Part shown: piece by piece, positions 28,797-38,082 of the stretch
Numbering within the stretch: the first letter of the stretch is position 1
Layout of the letters: the number at the start of each line of letters is the position of its first letter
DNA from: Bifidobacterium samirii
Lineage (GTDB): Bacteria; Actinomycetota; Actinomycetes; Actinomycetales; Bifidobacteriaceae
Direction of reading: 5' to 3'
DNA length: 64,000 bases
Assembly (NCBI RefSeq): GCF_003952945.1
Contig: NZ_QXGK01000011.1
Span: forward strand, 17,586-81,585
The notes under the pieces: generated by a model
What the model saw: the letters and a program-made list of their open reading frames with translations, nothing else
The model's database searches: none
What the model was told of the DNA's origin: nothing
Translations under genes and position numbers: made by a program

Positions 28797-29204
28797 TCAG
28801 TCAAACAGTACTGCTTCGATCCCGCTGTCCGTCATGTCATGCGCGGCCTTTTCCATTGCCTCCCGCTCGGGGTCGGGCCACGCGTCGGCGTCAAACCGGC
28901 ACGTGTACAATTCCCAATGCGTGCAGATGCGAACGAGGAGGATGCGCATTCCGACCACGCGATATACCAACAGCACGTCGTCTTCCACATGGCATTCCAT
29001 GTACCCGGTAAGGCATCCGTTGCCGTGGGACAGACGGTGTGGCTCGCATTCATCGGGTACGCCGCCATACTCTGCGAGATGGTTGTCGATCAGGTCTACG
29101 ACGGAATCGAACAGGTAGGTACGATAACGACGCAACCGCTCCAGGTCCGCGTAGAACCAATCCGTGCCGGCGAACTCAAACACGAGCCGACGCCTTTTCC
29201 GCAT
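28797..29204 (-). CDS. Type II toxin, YafQ/RelE family
   Basis: Predicted ribosome-dependent mRNA interferase of 135 residues. The diagnostic core is GYMECHVEDDVLLVYRV, followed by VRICTHWELY where YafQ has its catalytic-region SHSELF. Other parts, such as the long DLIDNHLAEYGGVPDECEPHRL helix-loop and an acidic tail, are less conserved, and the usual first strand is replaced by RRLVFEFAGTDWF. The ATG at 29204 lies inside the antitoxin gene (29-base overlap), giving coupled translation as in TA operons. An earlier start at 29291 would run deep into the antitoxin. Confidence 0.78.
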   Translation of the reverse strand: MRKRRRLVFEFAGTDWFYADLERLRRYRTYLFDSVVDLIDNHLAEYGGVPDECEPHRLSHGNGCLTGYMECHVEDDVLLVYRVVGMRILLVRICTHWELYTCRFDADAWPDPEREAMEKAAHDMTDSGIEAVLFD

Positions 29205-29379
29205 CCACCTTGTCCGCAACGGCGCGAATCGACGCCATGAAATCGGCTTTCGACCGGTATACGCGGATACCCGTGGGCAGGTCCGTGCCAAGATTGGCCG
29301 CTTCGGACAGCTGTGCCACCTTACGAAGACGTGCCGATGCCAGACGCCGTGCCCTACGCTCCATGACGAGTGTCGTCAT
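29176..29379 (-). CDS. Antitoxin of the YafQ/RelE-type pair
   Basis: Small basic protein of 67 residues directly upstream of, and overlapping, the toxin. It has RRARRLASARLRKVAQL and YRSKADFMASIRAVADK; a short N-terminal DNA-binding part and a toxin-wrapping C-terminal helix are inferred by position, as no RelB/DinJ ribbon-helix-helix is clear. AGGAGG stands eight bases before the ATG at 29379, better placed than for the GTG at 29388. Confidence 0.68.
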   Translation of the reverse strand: MTTLVMERRARRLASARLRKVAQLSEAANLGTDLPTGIRVYRSKADFMASIRAVADKVDAEKASARV

Positions 29380-29538
29380 AACCACCACCTCCTAAACGAT
29401 TATGTTCAGAGTATCCCATCCTGCTCGGGATACACCACCGTCTCACCTTCGTGAGGACGATCGCGAGTTCAGTAACGTCTCCCACGGCCGGGAGACAGGA
29501 CCACACACAAGGTGTGGCCATACGACCTTCGCGATAGG

Positions 29539-29772
29539 TCACGCGTCCGCGTCCATATCGTCCGCGTGACCGCCTTCGGGTTCTAACAGTTTCCTCGGGT
29601 TCGACACATGAAGTGCATCGCAGAATTTCAACGCCGTAGCTAAGGACATGCCGTCGATCGCTCGATGACCGCCCTCGTAAGCGGCGATGCGTCCCCGACT
29701 CATGCCGGGGATTTTTTTCGCTAGCTGATCCTGTGTCAGACCACGTTTCAATCGAAGTTCCCTAAGGCTCAT
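29539..29772 (-). CDS. XRE-family transcriptional regulator
   Basis: Compact Cro/C1-type repressor of 77 residues. The helix-turn-helix is LRELRLKRGLTQDQLAKKIPGMSRGRIAAYEGGHRAI, followed by a short ALKFCDALHVSNPRKLLEP helix and an acidic tail. GGAGGTG lies five bases before the ATG. It stands 159 bases upstream of the toxin-antitoxin pair on the same strand. It may control that pair or itself, since paired GGTGGGTTCG boxes lie in its own upstream region. Confidence 0.85.
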   Translation of the reverse strand: MSLRELRLKRGLTQDQLAKKIPGMSRGRIAAYEGGHRAIDGMSLATALKFCDALHVSNPRKLLEPEGGHADDMDADA

Positions 29773-29798
29773 TAGCCCACCTCCGTAATCTCTTTGCA

Positions 29799-29831
29799 GG
29801 TGGGTTCGATTCTACTCGACGGGTGGGTTCG
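29799..29831. promoter_or_regulatory. Paired GGTGGGTTCG boxes upstream of the XRE gene
   Basis: The ten-base word GGTGGGTTCG occurs at 29799-29808 and 29822-29831, two helical turns apart (23 bases). A TAGAAT element on the minus strand (29809-29814) between them could be the -10 box. Autoregulatory operators of the XRE protein are inferred. Confidence 0.45.
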
Positions 29832-29891
29832 CAGCCCAGTGAATAAGTGCGGCATCGGCGGGGAGTATTCGGCCGGCCAGTATTCATCTGT

Positions 29892-31046
29892 TCAGGCCAG
29901 TGGGAATCCGAGTGATCGTAGATGGTCGGCTGCGGTTTCGGCGGGTATGCGTTCCTGTTCGAGGCGTGGGTGGCCTCCGTCGGCGCCGGTGCAGAGGAAC
30001 GTGTAGAGGGCCCGTTCGGCGTCGGTCAGGGAGGTCAGTGGCTTGGGTTCTCTGGGATGGATCGGGTTGCCGTGTTCGTCGACGTCGGTGCCGTAGACGG
30101 CGTATGCGTCGTAGGTGGCCCGGTCCATGAGCATGCTGGCGCAGTCGAGGCCGGCGTCGCGCAGCGAGGCGAGGATCTCGAAGCCGCGTGCGTCCAGGTC
30201 TCCCCAGTAGACGACGCTGATGGACGGGGCGGCCAGCCATGGCAGGAGCTGAGGGACGAGGACGGCCGCGTTCCCGGAGCCGAACACGCAGATGCCGTGA
30301 CGGATGGGAGGCATCATCTTCCGGTAGGTGTCCTTGTTTTCCACGATGACCGCGTAGCGGATGCCCGTTGTCGGGTCGTACGACGATGGTTCGACCACCG
30401 TCTGGTCTGGTCTTCCGGCCATGGCCGGGTCGAGGAACCGGTAGCGCAGTTCCGCGGGACGTTCCTCCAGTCCCAGATCATCCTTGCCGGTGAGGATCCG
30501 TATGGCGTCGAGGCGTGATTTGCGCATGTCGAGCCATTTGGCGCTGAATCCGGGAAGCGGCACCATCCTCGTGGTCCGGCCGGTCGTGTCATGTGCGGCG
30601 AAGTAGGCTGCGGCGGTCATCAGCCGGTCGAAGTCCGCGTCGTTCTCGTTCCTGACCATCCGTGCGACACGCGCCGCGACGTCGGCCGGGACGCCGCTCT
30701 CGGCCTGGAGCCGGGCGATGCGCGAGCGAGCCGTCCGGTACGCGTCGGCCGTGGCGCGTGGCGCGGCGCGCAGGGCGGCCCGTTCGTCGGGGACGGTGAC
30801 ATGGCCGACGAATTCGACCGGGCAGCCGCCGATGATACGCCTCGTCGCTTGCGCGTCGAGTCCGCAGCGTCCTGCCCACCGGCGGGTGTCCTCGTCGATG
30901 TCGAGGAAGCGCGGCGCGTCCGATTCGAGTTCGTCCCGTCGGGGCAGGTTGACGGCGAACGTGCGCGGCCAGCCGGGTTCTACACGGAACATGTCGTATT
31001 CCAGCCGTTTGCCGATGAGCGCGGCGAGATCGTGGCGGGTCTTCAT
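29892..31046 (-). CDS. jetD: Wadjet anti-plasmid system protein JetD
   Basis: Topoisomerase VI-like nuclease subunit of the Wadjet system, which cleaves closed circular plasmid DNA after extrusion by JetABC. The 384-residue protein has the DUF3322 N-terminal region and a C-terminal DUF2220/Toprim domain. The Toprim Glu is in VIVENKDTYRKM (E236), and the metal-binding DxD pair is WGDLDARGFEIL (D283, D285). It is the last gene of jetA-jetB-jetC-jetD, 67 bases after jetC. All visible catalytic residues are intact. Confidence 0.93.
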   Translation of the reverse strand: MKTRHDLAALIGKRLEYDMFRVEPGWPRTFAVNLPRRDELESDAPRFLDIDEDTRRWAGRCGLDAQATRRIIGGCPVEFVGHVTVPDERAALRAAPRATADAYRTARSRIARLQAESGVPADVAARVARMVRNENDADFDRLMTAAAYFAAHDTTGRTTRMVPLPGFSAKWLDMRKSRLDAIRILTGKDDLGLEERPAELRYRFLDPAMAGRPDQTVVEPSSYDPTTGIRYAVIVENKDTYRKMMPPIRHGICVFGSGNAAVLVPQLLPWLAAPSISVVYWGDLDARGFEILASLRDAGLDCASMLMDRATYDAYAVYGTDVDEHGNPIHPREPKPLTSLTDAERALYTFLCTGADGGHPRLEQERIPAETAADHLRSLGFPLA

Positions 31047-31113
31047 CGTCGTCGGAACCTTTCTGCGAGCGCCGCCGGCCGGTGATGATCGGGTCGGCGG
31101 CGCTCGCGGTCGT

Positions 31114-34100
31114 CTATGCGGTGGCGTCCGGCTGGTCCGGCTTGTCCGGGGCGGGCGGCTCCGAGGACGGGATCGGCGGGTTCGGCGCGCCTGTCGCCTC
31201 TGCCGTCGGATCGTCGGTCGGCAGGTCCGTCTCGTCCGTCTCGTCGGGTTCGTCGGCGGAGGCGAGTTCGGCTTCGCGGAGGCTGGTGCGGCCGGTGTCG
31301 GGGTTCTTCCAGGTGACGTAGGCCTTGGTGGAGATGGCGAGGATTTCGCCGGTCTTGCTTTCGGGGGCGGAGACGATGACCTGGAAGCCGAGTCGGGGCA
31401 GGACGCTCAGGGCGCGTTGCGTGTAGCGGCCGTCGGCCTTGATGAGCGCCTCGTCGAGGAACAGGGTGGTGTACGAGGGGCGCAGGCGGCGTTCCATGCC
31501 GCCGCCGAGCAGGTAGATGAGGGCGGCGCCGTAGACGAACGAGGTGAGTTCCTGGAGGGCGCCGCCGGAGCGGCCGCCTGTGGAGGTGATGCGTTCGTCG
31601 GGCCCGTCCTGGTGGTGGACGGTCGCGTGGAACGTGGATCGGCAGCGTGGGTCGAGGTCGTGTGCGCCGTAGTCGCGGATGCCGCCGGTGTCGCGGATCC
31701 GGGCGAGCTGGTCGCGCAGCAGTCCGATCATGGTCGCGCAGGCGGCGAACGTGCGTTTCGACTCCTGCGGGTCGTCCTTGGCGCCGCCGGTGCGCCATGC
31801 GGTCAGCCGGTCGACGGCGCGTTGCAGCTGGGTGGCGAACGTGCGGTCGGGGCGTCGGATGTCGGCGTGGATGGACAGGGTGCCGTGGCGGGGGCCGAAG
31901 CTCTGGCCGACGAGCATGTGGTTGATGCGTTCCAGCTGGTCGCCGATGCGTCGCGCGTCCTGGTCGATGGCGCGTTTGAGGGTGAGGAATCCTCGGTAGA
32001 GGCTGTCGAGGCAGCGCCGGTATTCGCCTGGTCCGGAGGCGACGGCGGTCAGTTGGGTGAGCTGGGCGAGCTCGTCCATGTAGTAGCGGTGGTCGGCGAC
32101 GCTGGCGGCGAGCGAGTCGTCGTCGGGCGCGTACCGGTCGATGTATTCGCCCATGGCGGTCTCGACGGTGCGTCGCGTCGCGTCGCGGTCCTTGGCGAGC
32201 TGGCTGATGCGCGACGTCATGTCGCGGCGCATGCCGTCGATGACGCGCTCCATGAACGGGGTCGCGCCGGGCTGGTCTCCTGCGCCGACGATCATGCGGG
32301 CGCGCATGTCGTCGGCGAGCGCCGTGAATCCGTGTTCGTAGGATTCGTCGAGGATGCGGATGATGTCCTCGCCGGGTGCCGGGTCGTCGTGGCCGGGTTC
32401 GGTTTGGGGGTGGTCGGTGAGCCATTGGTTGATGGCGGCGATGGTTCTGGCGGCCTGTTCCGTGTCGCGGGAGGCGTCGTAGCGGTCGCGTTGGGCCTGG
32501 TCGCGTTCGTGTTCGAGCCGGTCGCGCAGGGTTTCGAGTTCGGCGATCTGCGGGTTGTCGCGGATCTGGTCGATGTCGTGTTCGAGCGTGGCGATGGTCT
32601 GTTGCGCGCCGGTTTCGTCGATGTCGGTCCAGTCGGTGTAGGCGATTTCGCGGGCGAGCGCGTCCTGGGCGTCGAGTCGTTCGATGGCGCGTTTCGTCTC
32701 GTCGAACGCGGCGAGGGCGTTCTCGTCCGCGGTGCGGGCCTCGCCGATGCGTTCGCGCAGTCCGGCGAGGTAGGTTTCGGTGACGAAGCCGATGATCTGG
32801 CGGCGGTCCTTGACGCCGTGTTCGCCGCGACGGTCGGATTTGATCTGTCCGTCGGGCTGCACCTGGCGGTGCGCGTGGTCGGCGTCGTCGATGCGGTCGA
32901 CGCACAATGCGTCGAGTCGGGGCGTGCGGGTCTGGGCGCGTAGCCATGGGGTGAACGGGGAGTCGTCGCGGAAGCGCAGTTTGGACGACATCCATGTGCC
33001 GTCCGCGTCGTCGTGCGCGCCCGTGGCGTCCGTCGCATCCGCCGGGTCGGCGGTGCCTGCGGTGCCTGCGGTGCCTGCGGTGTCGTCGGATACGTCGACG
33101 AACCGCCAGGTGCGGCGGGCCATGAGATGCGGGTCGATGCTGCTGACCTTGGCGGCGAAGCCGGGTTCGTGGCGGCGGTCGACGAGGATCGTCTGGGCGA
33201 TGGGCGCGTAGGCGACGTTCATGGCGAGCCGCCAGCGTTCCTCGCCGTCGCGCACGTCCATGAGCTCGGCCACGTACGGCAGGTCGGCCGCGTCCAGGCC
33301 GGTGGCGTGGCAGAGCATCGTGCGCGTCTCGTCCATCTGGCCGGTGATGCGCGTGCGCGCCTCGCGTTGGAGCGCGTAGTCGCGTTCCAACGAGTCGAGG
33401 GCGCGTTTCGTGTCCGCGCGATGGGCGGCGGCCTCGTCGCGGCGCGAGTCCAGATCGTCGCGCAGACGCCGGTGGTCGAGCCGGGACTGGACCGCGTCGA
33501 TGCGCGCCTGCTCCCACGCCTGCGCGTCCCCGGGCATGGGACGGCCGGCCGCCTCATACAGGTCGCGCAGGCGGCCGGCGCGGGAGCGTATGTCGTCCAG
33601 GCTGCGGCGGGCCGCGGCGAGGCGTTCGTCGAGGCGTTCCAGACCGGTGTCGAGGCCGCGGATGCGGTCGCGCACGCCGTCGATGCGCGTCTGCAGCGTC
33701 TCGCAGCGCAGGGCCGCCCGGCGTTCGTCGGCGGCGCGCCGCTCCTGTTCGCGCCGTTCCTCGGGCAGGCGGCGTTCGACCTCGCCGCGCATGAGCCGCA
33801 GCGCGTGCCGGCGGATCGCCCGCATGCCCGCGTCGTCGGCCGGGTCGGCCGGTTCGAGCGTGCGCGCGGCGGCGAGCGCGGTCGCGTACGCGTCGTACGC
33901 GTCGCGGATCGTCTCGAGCCGGCCGATGCGGCGCATCTTGTCGTCGATGCTGCGGAAGTTCTCGTCGTAGCGTTCGTAGTCGGCGACGAGGTCGCGGGCC
34001 TTGCCGATCGCGTCGGGCACGCCGAGCACGCCCTGTTTGAAGATGTCGTCGAGCCGTGAGGGCGCGTCGGCGGACTGGATGCGGGCCAGGAGCCTACAGG

Positions 34101-34731
34101 CGTCGGCGCCCAGCCCCATCTCGGCCCAGATGTGCTCGTGGAACGCGTCCGCGTTGGGGAACGTCGTGCACCCGGGGTAGACGGTGCGGATCTGGCCGGG
34201 CGTGAACGGCGTATCGCGCAGCGCGTCCATGAGACGCGGGTCGATGGGCCGGTCCCATGCGGCGTACTGGCGGCGCACGTCGCCGCGCCCGTCGCCGGCC
34301 ATCAGGTACAGGAACTTGGCGCACGACAGGCGACGCCCGTCGGTGTGGTTGACGTACGTGTCGACGATCGCGCCCCACACCGGCTGGGGCGTGCCGTCCG
34401 CGCCGCGGCCGCGCAGGTAGATCGGCTCGTCGCCGTCGCCCGTGTCGCCCACGCCGGTCATGCCGCGCAGGTACGTGTAGTCGCTGCGTTCGCTGCGCCC
34501 CGAGTTCGACGCCTTGTTGAACGGGGTGCCGGTCGGGTAGAGCAGGGAGATCTGCGCGTCGACGAGCGTGGACTTGCCCGATTCGCTGGCGCCGGCCAGC
34601 AGGGTGACGGGCATCGCGCCGTCCATGGACGGGCGGAACTCGTGGTAGCCGTCGTAGGATCCCCAGTTGACCAGACGGCGGCTCTCCAGCATCCACCGGT
34701 CGGCGATCATGGTCATGTCGTCGCGTCCCAT
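31114..34731 (-). CDS. jetC: Wadjet anti-plasmid system SMC-like ATPase JetC
   Basis: MukB/SMC-like motor, 1205 residues, that loads on and extrudes DNA. Walker A is LLAGASESGKSTLV (residues 47-54), the signature is GGRSGGALQELTSF and Walker B is TTLFLDEALI near the C-terminus, joined by long coiled coils rich in Arg, Glu and Ala. A low-complexity AGT repeat lies about residue 555. The ATG at 34731 abuts the jetB stop (one-base overlap); a second Met five codons later is an alternative. The acidic C-terminal tail is unusually long. Confidence 0.94.
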   Translation of the reverse strand: MGRDDMTMIADRWMLESRRLVNWGSYDGYHEFRPSMDGAMPVTLLAGASESGKSTLVDAQISLLYPTGTPFNKASNSGRSERSDYTYLRGMTGVGDTGDGDEPIYLRGRGADGTPQPVWGAIVDTYVNHTDGRRLSCAKFLYLMAGDGRGDVRRQYAAWDRPIDPRLMDALRDTPFTPGQIRTVYPGCTTFPNADAFHEHIWAEMGLGADACRLLARIQSADAPSRLDDIFKQGVLGVPDAIGKARDLVADYERYDENFRSIDDKMRRIGRLETIRDAYDAYATALAAARTLEPADPADDAGMRAIRRHALRLMRGEVERRLPEERREQERRAADERRAALRCETLQTRIDGVRDRIRGLDTGLERLDERLAAARRSLDDIRSRAGRLRDLYEAAGRPMPGDAQAWEQARIDAVQSRLDHRRLRDDLDSRRDEAAAHRADTKRALDSLERDYALQREARTRITGQMDETRTMLCHATGLDAADLPYVAELMDVRDGEERWRLAMNVAYAPIAQTILVDRRHEPGFAAKVSSIDPHLMARRTWRFVDVSDDTAGTAGTAGTADPADATDATGAHDDADGTWMSSKLRFRDDSPFTPWLRAQTRTPRLDALCVDRIDDADHAHRQVQPDGQIKSDRRGEHGVKDRRQIIGFVTETYLAGLRERIGEARTADENALAAFDETKRAIERLDAQDALAREIAYTDWTDIDETGAQQTIATLEHDIDQIRDNPQIAELETLRDRLEHERDQAQRDRYDASRDTEQAARTIAAINQWLTDHPQTEPGHDDPAPGEDIIRILDESYEHGFTALADDMRARMIVGAGDQPGATPFMERVIDGMRRDMTSRISQLAKDRDATRRTVETAMGEYIDRYAPDDDSLAASVADHRYYMDELAQLTQLTAVASGPGEYRRCLDSLYRGFLTLKRAIDQDARRIGDQLERINHMLVGQSFGPRHGTLSIHADIRRPDRTFATQLQRAVDRLTAWRTGGAKDDPQESKRTFAACATMIGLLRDQLARIRDTGGIRDYGAHDLDPRCRSTFHATVHHQDGPDERITSTGGRSGGALQELTSFVYGAALIYLLGGGMERRLRPSYTTLFLDEALIKADGRYTQRALSVLPRLGFQVIVSAPESKTGEILAISTKAYVTWKNPDTGRTSLREAELASADEPDETDETDLPTDDPTAEATGAPNPPIPSSEPPAPDKPDQPDATA
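33050..33082. repeat. 9-base tandem repeat inside jetC
   Basis: GCGGTGCCT is repeated 3.7 times without fault. On the minus strand it encodes repeated Ala-Gly-Thr units in a low-complexity stretch between two conserved coiled-coil segments. The unit length keeps the reading frame. Confidence 0.85.
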
Positions 34732-35555
34732 CAGCGCTCCTCCCCGTATCCCGTGGCGTCGGCGTCCGGCGTCGGGCCGGCCGGACCGTCCGCATCGTCG
34801 ACGGCGACGCCGTCGGTCCCGTCATCGTCGGCCGCGGCGGCGGCCGTGGCCGTGTCGAGCCATTCGTCGGCCAGCGCGCGGTCGAGCACGACGGGCACGA
34901 GCGGCGTGATGCGGTACGTCGTCGCGTCGTCGCCCATGCGCTCCAGATACCCGTACGTCGTCATCGCGGACACGAGCGCGCCGATCTGGCGCGTCGCGCC
35001 CTCCTCGTCGTTGCGCGACGCGAGGAACCCGGCGCCGCCGGCCAGCGCGGCGCGGATCTCGTCGAACCCGACGATCCACTCGTCGCGCGCGGCGCGCACG
35101 TTCTCGTATTCGAGGACGCGGATGCGCAGGAACGCGAGCAGCGCCGCCTCCTCGCGGCGCAGGCTGGACCGGGTCTTGAGCGCGCGCGACGTGACGTCGG
35201 GGCCCGTGGCGGGCGCGGCGACCATGATCCGGTAGCGTTCGTCGACGACCAGGTCGAGCAGGTCGTTGTTGAGCGAACGCGTCACCGCCGTCAGATTGTC
35301 CATGGCCAGGTCGTACAGGTCGCCCTCGATGTAGCGTTCGCGTTTGAGCGCGATCGCGGCGATGCGCGCGTCGGCGCCCATGTCGCCCAGATCACCCTCG
35401 AACAGCGCATACGGGTTGACGGGCCGCTCCCCCGTCTCCTCCGACGCGCCATCGACGGTATCGCCGGTCTCCCCGATGCCGTCGATGGTTTCGACGCGTT
35501 CGCTGCCGGCGTCCGCCCCGTACGGGCCGCCCGTGCCGTTGGTGTCGTCGTCCAT
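34731..35555 (-). CDS. jetB: Wadjet anti-plasmid system protein JetB
   Basis: MukE-like winged-helix partner of the kleisin JetA, 274 residues (DUF4194 type). The conserved part runs from [14 protein letters not shown] through [24 protein letters not shown]-like helices to [25 protein letters not shown]. It is flanked by Asp/Gly-rich termini. The start at 35555 follows GGGAGGAG by four bases and lies one base after the jetA stop; an ATG at 35579 is inside jetA and lacks such a site. Confidence 0.9.
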   Translation of the reverse strand: MDDDTNGTGGPYGADAGSERVETIDGIGETGDTVDGASEETGERPVNPYALFEGDLGDMGADARIAAIALKRERYIEGDLYDLAMDNLTAVTRSLNNDLLDLVVDERYRIMVAAPATGPDVTSRALKTRSSLRREEAALLAFLRIRVLEYENVRAARDEWIVGFDEIRAALAGGAGFLASRNDEEGATRQIGALVSAMTTYGYLERMGDDATTYRITPLVPVVLDRALADEWLDTATAAAAADDDGTDGVAVDDADGPAGPTPDADATGYGEER

Positions 35556-35556
35556 G

Positions 35557-37083
35557 TCACTCCTCCCGTAGGATCGCATCCAGTTCGTCCCGCGTCGCCG
35601 TCACGGGCATCGTCAGCCACACGCGCTCCGCACCGTCCTGCGACACGCACCGCCATGCGACGCGCGCACCGTCCTCCCCCACGCCGCCCAGGGCGCCCAG
35701 GAAGCCGACCAGTTCGCTCTCGCGGCGCTCGCGCGCCGGCAGCCGGTTGAATCCGGCGGCGATGTCGACCGTCCCGTCCCCGGCCGTCAGCGGGTCGCGG
35801 GCGATCAGGGCGATCATGCGGCGCAGCCGCGGGCCGCCGCCCTCGACCAGCGCATGCAGGTCCGGCATGGGCGCCGCGTCGGCCGTCACATCGGCGAGCG
35901 CCGGCGGGCTGGTGCGGGTCATGGGGCGTGCGGGCCGGGTGGGCAGGGGCGCCAGCCGCACGTCGCCGGTGCCGGTCGCGTAGGGGCGGTCCGGGTCGCC
36001 CGGGTGGCGTCGCGCGTCGTCGCCGAGCGCGGCGTACAGGCGGTTGAGGCGGGTGAGCATCGTGCGGTAGCGGGTGTCGGTCCGTTGGCGTACGAGGCGG
36101 CTGACGGCTTCGTCGGATACGCGGATCTGGTCGCGGACCGCTTCGATGCCTTCGTAGATGCGGTCGAGTTCGGCGCGGATCTGGTCGAGCAGCGTGGCCG
36201 CCTGCCCGTCCTCGCCGGACAGGTAGGGGGTGCGGGCGATGTCGTGCAGGGCGTCGTCGATCTGGCGTCGGCCTTCGTCGGTGACGATCACCTGGAACGC
36301 GTCCTCGAAGCGGCGTCCGCCGTCGGAGCGGGTGAAGGAGCGGTGGTGGTCGTCGAGGTAGGAGGCGAGGATGCGGTCGACGTCCATGTCGGCGGATTGC
36401 ATGCGGCGGCGCAGCATGTCGCCGTTGTCGCGTTCGGTCAGGACGAGTTCGTGCAGGTCGACGGGGATGCCGCGCAGCGTGTTGTGGATGACGGCGATCA
36501 CGTCGCCGACCTGGCCGGCGTCGAGCATCGTGTCGGATTCGCCGTCGAGGATGCGGCGGATCTCGTGGCGTCGTTCCTTGATCTCCCGGTTGAGGAGGCG
36601 GATGCGTTCGCGCGGGTCGACGGTCAGGCGCATGCGCGCGTGTTCGATCTCCATGATGATGGAGTTGGCCTGGGCGCCCGAGAGGGTCATGGTCTCGTCC
36701 TCGAGGCGGTCGAGCGCGTCGATGGCGCGGTGGGCGCGCGTGGTGAGCCGGTACAGGTAGCGGTGGCTGGTCTCGTCGTGCGTGTTGGCGAGCCACGCGT
36801 AGTCGCCTTCGCCTTCCCGGGTCAGTTCGGTCACGATCCGGTGGGCGGCCTCCAGGTGGGTTTCGCCGTCGCGCGGCGTGTGGTCGCCGGCAGCGGTGAG
36901 GCGTTCGAGGGATCGGGCGAAGCGCTCCTCGAGGGTCTCGCGGGGCATCTGGCCGGTGAGCGGGTCGAACGCGGCGCGCAGCAATGCCACGTACAGGCGT
37001 GCGTTGGGTCGTGTCAGCAGGCGCAGCGAGCCGGTCTCGTACACCGGTCGCAGCCGTTCCATCTCGCGGATGACATCGCCCAT
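35557..37083 (-). CDS. jetA: Wadjet anti-plasmid system kleisin JetA
   Basis: MukF-like kleisin, 508 residues (DUF3375 type), which bridges the JetC heads and binds JetB. Its start, [20 protein letters not shown], and the helical middle part ([20 protein letters not shown]) fit the family. The last 120 residues form the second winged-helix region, ending in an acidic tail. GAGGAAC lies four bases before the ATG at 37083; an upstream ATG at 37104 is less well placed. It is the first gene of the Wadjet operon and follows the VanY gene by only 56 bases. Confidence 0.92.
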   Translation of the reverse strand: MGDVIREMERLRPVYETGSLRLLTRPNARLYVALLRAAFDPLTGQMPRETLEERFARSLERLTAAGDHTPRDGETHLEAAHRIVTELTREGEGDYAWLANTHDETSHRYLYRLTTRAHRAIDALDRLEDETMTLSGAQANSIIMEIEHARMRLTVDPRERIRLLNREIKERRHEIRRILDGESDTMLDAGQVGDVIAVIHNTLRGIPVDLHELVLTERDNGDMLRRRMQSADMDVDRILASYLDDHHRSFTRSDGGRRFEDAFQVIVTDEGRRQIDDALHDIARTPYLSGEDGQAATLLDQIRAELDRIYEGIEAVRDQIRVSDEAVSRLVRQRTDTRYRTMLTRLNRLYAALGDDARRHPGDPDRPYATGTGDVRLAPLPTRPARPMTRTSPPALADVTADAAPMPDLHALVEGGGPRLRRMIALIARDPLTAGDGTVDIAAGFNRLPARERRESELVGFLGALGGVGEDGARVAWRCVSQDGAERVWLTMPVTATRDELDAILREE

Positions 37084-37139
37084 CGTGTTCCTCGCTTTCC
37101 GCATCCAAGGCTAGCAGACGGGCGGGGCCGTGTCGGACG

Positions 37140-37880
37140 TCACGCCGTGCGTTCCAGCTCCTCGAGGACGAGCCCGTCGTCGTGCAGGCGGGCGGCGAGG
37201 TCGGCGCCCACGTACCGGTAGTGGCGGGGGCTCTCGTCCATGCCGGTGAGCTGCTCGCGGCCGTGCGGGTAGCGTTGCGTGAACCCGTGCTCCCAGGCGT
37301 GGGCGGCGAGCCATTCGGCGACGCCCTGGCGTGCCTGGGCATCCGTGCCGCGGGCGGTGACATCGACGGCCAGTCCCAGCTCGTGCTCGTTCATGCCGGG
37401 CGCGCCGACGGCCCGTTCGGCGGCCTGGAGCGCCTGCTCCTCCTCCATGCCCTGGTTCTCGTTGAGGAACGTGCGGTCGCGTACGATCCGCTCCTGGTCG
37501 GCGCGCGTGCGGTAGCCGGCGGTGACCGTCGGGTCGAGGCCGGCCGCGCGCATCGCGTCGAGCATGCGGTTCAGGTCGGGTGCGATGCGCTCGTCGACCC
37601 GGATGCCGCCGTCGAGGTCCGTCAGGGCGGGTTCGGGATAGTCGTCGGGGATGCGGTTCCACCGGTTCACCACGATCGCCTCCCATTGGTCGGGCCGGTA
37701 GTCGGCCTGCGGCGTGCCGGTCGAGAACGGGCCGATGTCGGCGATGCGGCCCAATGCGAACAGGCCGCCGGCGCCGGCGAGCGCCAGTACGGTCAGGACG
37801 GCCAGGAGGATGCGCGCGGCGCGCCATGATGAGCGGACGGTGCGCTCGCGCCGGTAGTCGTCGAAGTTGCCCGTGGTCAT
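37140..37880 (-). CDS. D-alanyl-D-alanine carboxypeptidase, VanY family, membrane-anchored
   Basis: Predicted zinc peptidase that trims peptidoglycan stem peptides. The 246-residue protein has one N-terminal transmembrane helix (about residues 23-46) and an extracellular VanY/LAS domain. Zinc-site motifs are VTAGYRTRADQE, the SxHxxGxxxD-like block GMNEHELGLAVDV, and the closing RHYRYVG. AGGAGGG precedes the ATG at 37880. It sits between the ABC exporter genes and Wadjet on the same strand, and may be the promoter-proximal gene read into jetA. Confidence 0.88.
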   Translation of the reverse strand: MTTGNFDDYRRERTVRSSWRAARILLAVLTVLALAGAGGLFALGRIADIGPFSTGTPQADYRPDQWEAIVVNRWNRIPDDYPEPALTDLDGGIRVDERIAPDLNRMLDAMRAAGLDPTVTAGYRTRADQERIVRDRTFLNENQGMEEEQALQAAERAVGAPGMNEHELGLAVDVTARGTDAQARQGVAEWLAAHAWEHGFTQRYPHGREQLTGMDESPRHYRYVGADLAARLHDDGLVLEELERTA

Positions 37881-38082
37881 GATGCCCTCCTGTGCCGTGT
37901 GGGGACGATGACCTGGATCGTGGCAGTCTCGTTCCCTCCCGTGGTTCCAGCGTATGCCCGTCGTGGGCGGCGGGCCATCGGCCGTGGGGATGAGCGGCCC
38001 GGCGCGCACCGGTCCGTAGGATGAGCGGCCCGCGGCGGGCCCGTGTCCGGCGTTCCCGTCGGGGTGCGCGTCGGTGTCGCCG

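Noticed and set aside
29354-29542. A 62-codon open frame between the XRE gene and the antitoxin
   Set aside because: It starts inside the XRE gene, has no ribosome site and no family resemblance, and covers the antitoxin promoter region.
29799-29845. GGTTCGATTC read as the T-loop of a tRNA gene
   Set aside because: No matching acceptor, D or anticodon arms; the bases belong to the paired boxes before the XRE gene.
31043-33517. Long Arg/Pro-rich open frames overlapping the Wadjet genes in other frames
   Set aside because: They are out-of-frame shadows of jetC, where the in-frame protein has clear ATPase motifs.
37989-38032. Repeated ATGAGCGGCCC words downstream of the exporter permease
   Set aside because: Only two imperfectly set copies in a GC-rich spacer; no structure or conservation can be shown.
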